DNA from: Asaia astilbis JCM 15831
Lineage (GTDB): Bacteria > Pseudomonadota > Alphaproteobacteria > Acetobacterales > Acetobacteraceae
Direction: 5' to 3'
NCBI RefSeq assembly: GCF_000613845.1
Contig: NZ_BAJT01000009.1
Span: forward strand, 81,591 to 145,590
DNA: 64,000 nucleotides
The notes beneath the pieces were generated by a model. The model ran no database searches. It worked only from the letters and a program-made list of their open reading frames with translations, and was not told where the DNA came from. Each line of letters opens with the position of its first letter. Within the stretch, counting starts at the first letter, position 1. The translations under genes were made by a program, and so were the position numbers. Positions 62,493-64,000 of the stretch are shown here, in pieces.

Positions 62493-63769
62493 CGACGTGA
62501 AAGCCTTTTCTTGCTCTTGGTGAAGCACACGACGGCTTCGACCTCGGTGGACCAGAGAAACTGGTCAATGACCGATACGGAAAGCACCTCGTAGCCAGCC
62601 TTGTGCAGAAGCTGCGAGTCCTTTTGCAGGGCCTGAGGGCTGCAGCTCACATAGATGATGTCTTCGACCCCGGATCGGGCAATGTGCTCCATCTGAGACA
62701 AAGCGCCCCCATGGGGTGGATCGAGCACGATCACTCTGGCTTTGGAAAATTCCTTGGCGATCAGAGGCTGGCGGGTGAGATCGCGATGGGTCGTCTCGAT
62801 GCGCTGACCGACGGCGCCAGATTTGAGGGCCGAAATGGCTTCATAATGGCCTTCATAAGCCAGAACGCGGCCCTTTTGCGCCAAGGGCACGGTCAGCGTT
62901 CCGAACCCTGCGAAAAGCTCCACAATCGGGTCACGTCTGTTCAGGGCGGGCAGCGCTGCAAGGACCGCATCCGCAATCGCGGTTTCGCTTTGATTTGTCG
63001 CCTGAAGGAAGCCACCGGGAGGCGGGCTCAGTTTTACAGCCCCAAAATCGTGAAAGACCGGCCCTTGCTGGGCAACAATCTCGAAGCCCTCGCTTGGGCG
63101 ACGTTTTGAGCGCCACGAGATGCGCGGTATTTTATGAGTGCGACCGAAGGCTGCGAGCTTGACCCGATCTGTCGGTGCGAGCGCGGCATCCGTTGCAATC
63201 AGGATGTCCGGGCCTGAGCTGTAGAGATTGATCTGCAGATCACCACCGCCTGTCACAGCGCCTAGCGCGCCGAGAACCTCACGCAGTGGTTCGAGCAGAG
63301 CAAAAAGAGTGGGGTCGATCACGTGACATTCGGTCATGTCCACGACATCGCCATGACGACGATGAAGACCCAGAATGATTTTGCCTGGCTGGCGTTGGAA
63401 GGCGAGGTCGATGCGGCGGCGGCTCTCGGTTGAGACCTGCATGGCATCGATAGACGGCACTGTCTCGAAGCCGGCGCGCGACAAGGCATGGCGGACCAGC
63501 CCGGTTTTCCAGTCAAGCAGGGCCGGGCGTGCCGTCGTCTGCATCGCGCAACCGCCGCAACTTCCGAACAAGGTGCACACTGGATCGACACGATCGGTAG
63601 ACGCCGACAGGATGTCGATCAGCTCGACGTGACGTGCGGCATCATAGCGTAGCTTGAGATGATCGCCCGGAACGGTCTGGGGAATATAAGCGGGCTTGTC
63701 GTCAATGAGGACAAGCCCGTCTCCGTTCGCCCCGAAGGAGAGAACGGTCGTTTCAATAAAAGAAGCCAT
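62483..63769 (-). CDS. rlmD: RlmD/RumA-type 23S rRNA (uracil-5-)-methyltransferase
   Basis: The 428-residue protein has an N-terminal TRAM domain, a [4Fe-4S] cysteine set (CTLFGSCGGC plus TECHV), SAM motif VELFAGFGTLTVPLAQKGRVLAYEG, VIVLDPPHGG and the catalytic Cys in IIYVSCSPQALQKD. These enzymes methylate U1939 or U747 of 23S rRNA; which one cannot be told here, so the symbol is tentative. It depends on an Fe-S cluster and lies tail-to-tail with the suf operon, with 10 bases of overlap. It follows the next gene upstream by only 6 bases. Confidence 0.88.
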   Translation of the reverse strand: MASFIETTVLSFGANGDGLVLIDDKPAYIPQTVPGDHLKLRYDAARHVELIDILSASTDRVDPVCTLFGSCGGCAMQTTARPALLDWKTGLVRHALSRAGFETVPSIDAMQVSTESRRRIDLAFQRQPGKIILGLHRRHGDVVDMTECHVIDPTLFALLEPLREVLGALGAVTGGGDLQINLYSSGPDILIATDAALAPTDRVKLAAFGRTHKIPRISWRSKRRPSEGFEIVAQQGPVFHDFGAVKLSPPPGGFLQATNQSETAIADAVLAALPALNRRDPIVELFAGFGTLTVPLAQKGRVLAYEGHYEAISALKSGAVGQRIETTHRDLTRQPLIAKEFSKARVIVLDPPHGGALSQMEHIARSGVEDIIYVSCSPQALQKDSQLLHKAGYEVLSVSVIDQFLWSTEVEAVVCFTKSKKRLSRRQT

Positions 63770-63775
63770 CAGGAT

Positions 63776-64000
63776 TCAGGCAGTGCCGCGATGCTGGATC
63801 GGGCCAACCTGTTCGTCATGTTCTGCTTTCCGATTACGACGAGGCAGAAGCATGAATGCTGGCGTATCGTGACCGAAGCCAGTGCGCGGTGCATCGTGAT
63901 CGAAAGCGGAGGTCGGCGCGATGGAGGTGTCGCTCGCATCGGCGCTGTGACGTTGTTGTTGACGGGGCGCTTCGTTCGGAGCTTTGCGGTCGCCACGGTC
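63776..64000 (-). CDS. C-terminal tail of an unidentified protein (cut by window edge)
   Basis: The minus strand is open from the window edge (64000) to a TGA at 63778-63776, giving 74 residues rich in Arg, Asp, Gln and His and ending GFGHDTPAFMLLPRRNRKAEHDE... followed by a short tail. It looks like a disordered, basic C-terminus; similar tails occur on DEAD-box RNA helicases, but that is only a guess. Its stop lies 6 bases before the rlmD start, so it is probably the upstream gene of one operon. A competing frame starting GTG at 63996 would overlap rlmD and looks less likely. Confidence 0.4.
   Translation of the reverse strand, partial: DRGDRKAPNEAPRQQQRHSADASDTSIAPTSAFDHDAPRTGFGHDTPAFMLLPRRNRKAEHDEQVGPIQHRGTA

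Overview
The window looks like chromosomal DNA of an acetic acid bacterium (Acetobacteraceae, Alphaproteobacteria). The evidence is the overall gene set: an alphaproteobacterial MucR-type regulator, GapR (DUF2312), IHF alpha and beta, a SUF-only Fe-S operon led by an Rrf2 regulator, a trxB/Lrp divergent pair, and a PetP/PetR-like MarR-response regulator pair. GC is high in genes and low in a few intergenic gaps. The genus cannot be fixed from this sequence alone.

Layout. 1-1.1 kb: start of mraZ (cell-division cluster, running off the left edge) with its putative repeat operator, and RNase P RNA. 1.3-4.8 kb: an esterase, zwf with a small membrane protein, gapR. 5-11.2 kb: an accessory-looking unit of ECF sigma factor, FecR anti-sigma, TonB-dependent receptor with STN domain, and a histidine acid phosphatase/phytase-like enzyme. 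11.3-14.1 kb: rplU-rpmA-obgE-proB. 14.4-19.6 kb: tRNA-Ser, a YjdM/PhnA protein, a secreted hydrolase, and a translationally coupled FUSC transporter-guanine deaminase pair. 19.6-20.6 kb: a very AT-rich gene-free gap ahead of mucR. 21-30 kb: sppA, ihfB, LysR, trxB, Lrp, a GT2-GtrA/GT39 lipid-linked glycosylation pair and a prolyl oligopeptidase. 30-34.3 kb: rpsU, def, a MarR-response regulator-histidine kinase set and bamE. 34.5-38.8 kb: yceD-rpmF-plsX-fabH-ihfA-merR. 38.9-46.8 kb: tRNA-Pro, an AI-2E family permease, DUF3574 lipoprotein, NUDIX, an Atm1-like ABC exporter, rpmB and fusA. 47-51.8 kb: a TetR regulator and a ribose-type sugar ABC transporter. 52-56.4 kb: a divergent phosphoenolpyruvate carboxylase and a DUF445 protein. 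56.5-62.5 kb: rrf2-sufBCDS-sufT-sufA. 62.5-64 kb: an RlmD/RumA-type rRNA methyltransferase and a truncated gene tail.

The most striking property is technical. Twenty-one genes, including fusA, obgE, trxB and sufC that a living cell can hardly lose, are broken by 22 frameshifts. Nearly all are a single missing base, and at least 13 are repaired by reading AGGC (or GCCT) where the sequence has AGC (or GCT). This points to a systematic consensus error rather than gene decay, so these genes are annotated as CDS over their full repaired span. Biologically, the best candidate for a distinctive system is the sigma/anti-sigma/TonB receptor/phytase-like unit, which looks like a surface-signalled uptake route for an organic phosphate or its metal complex.
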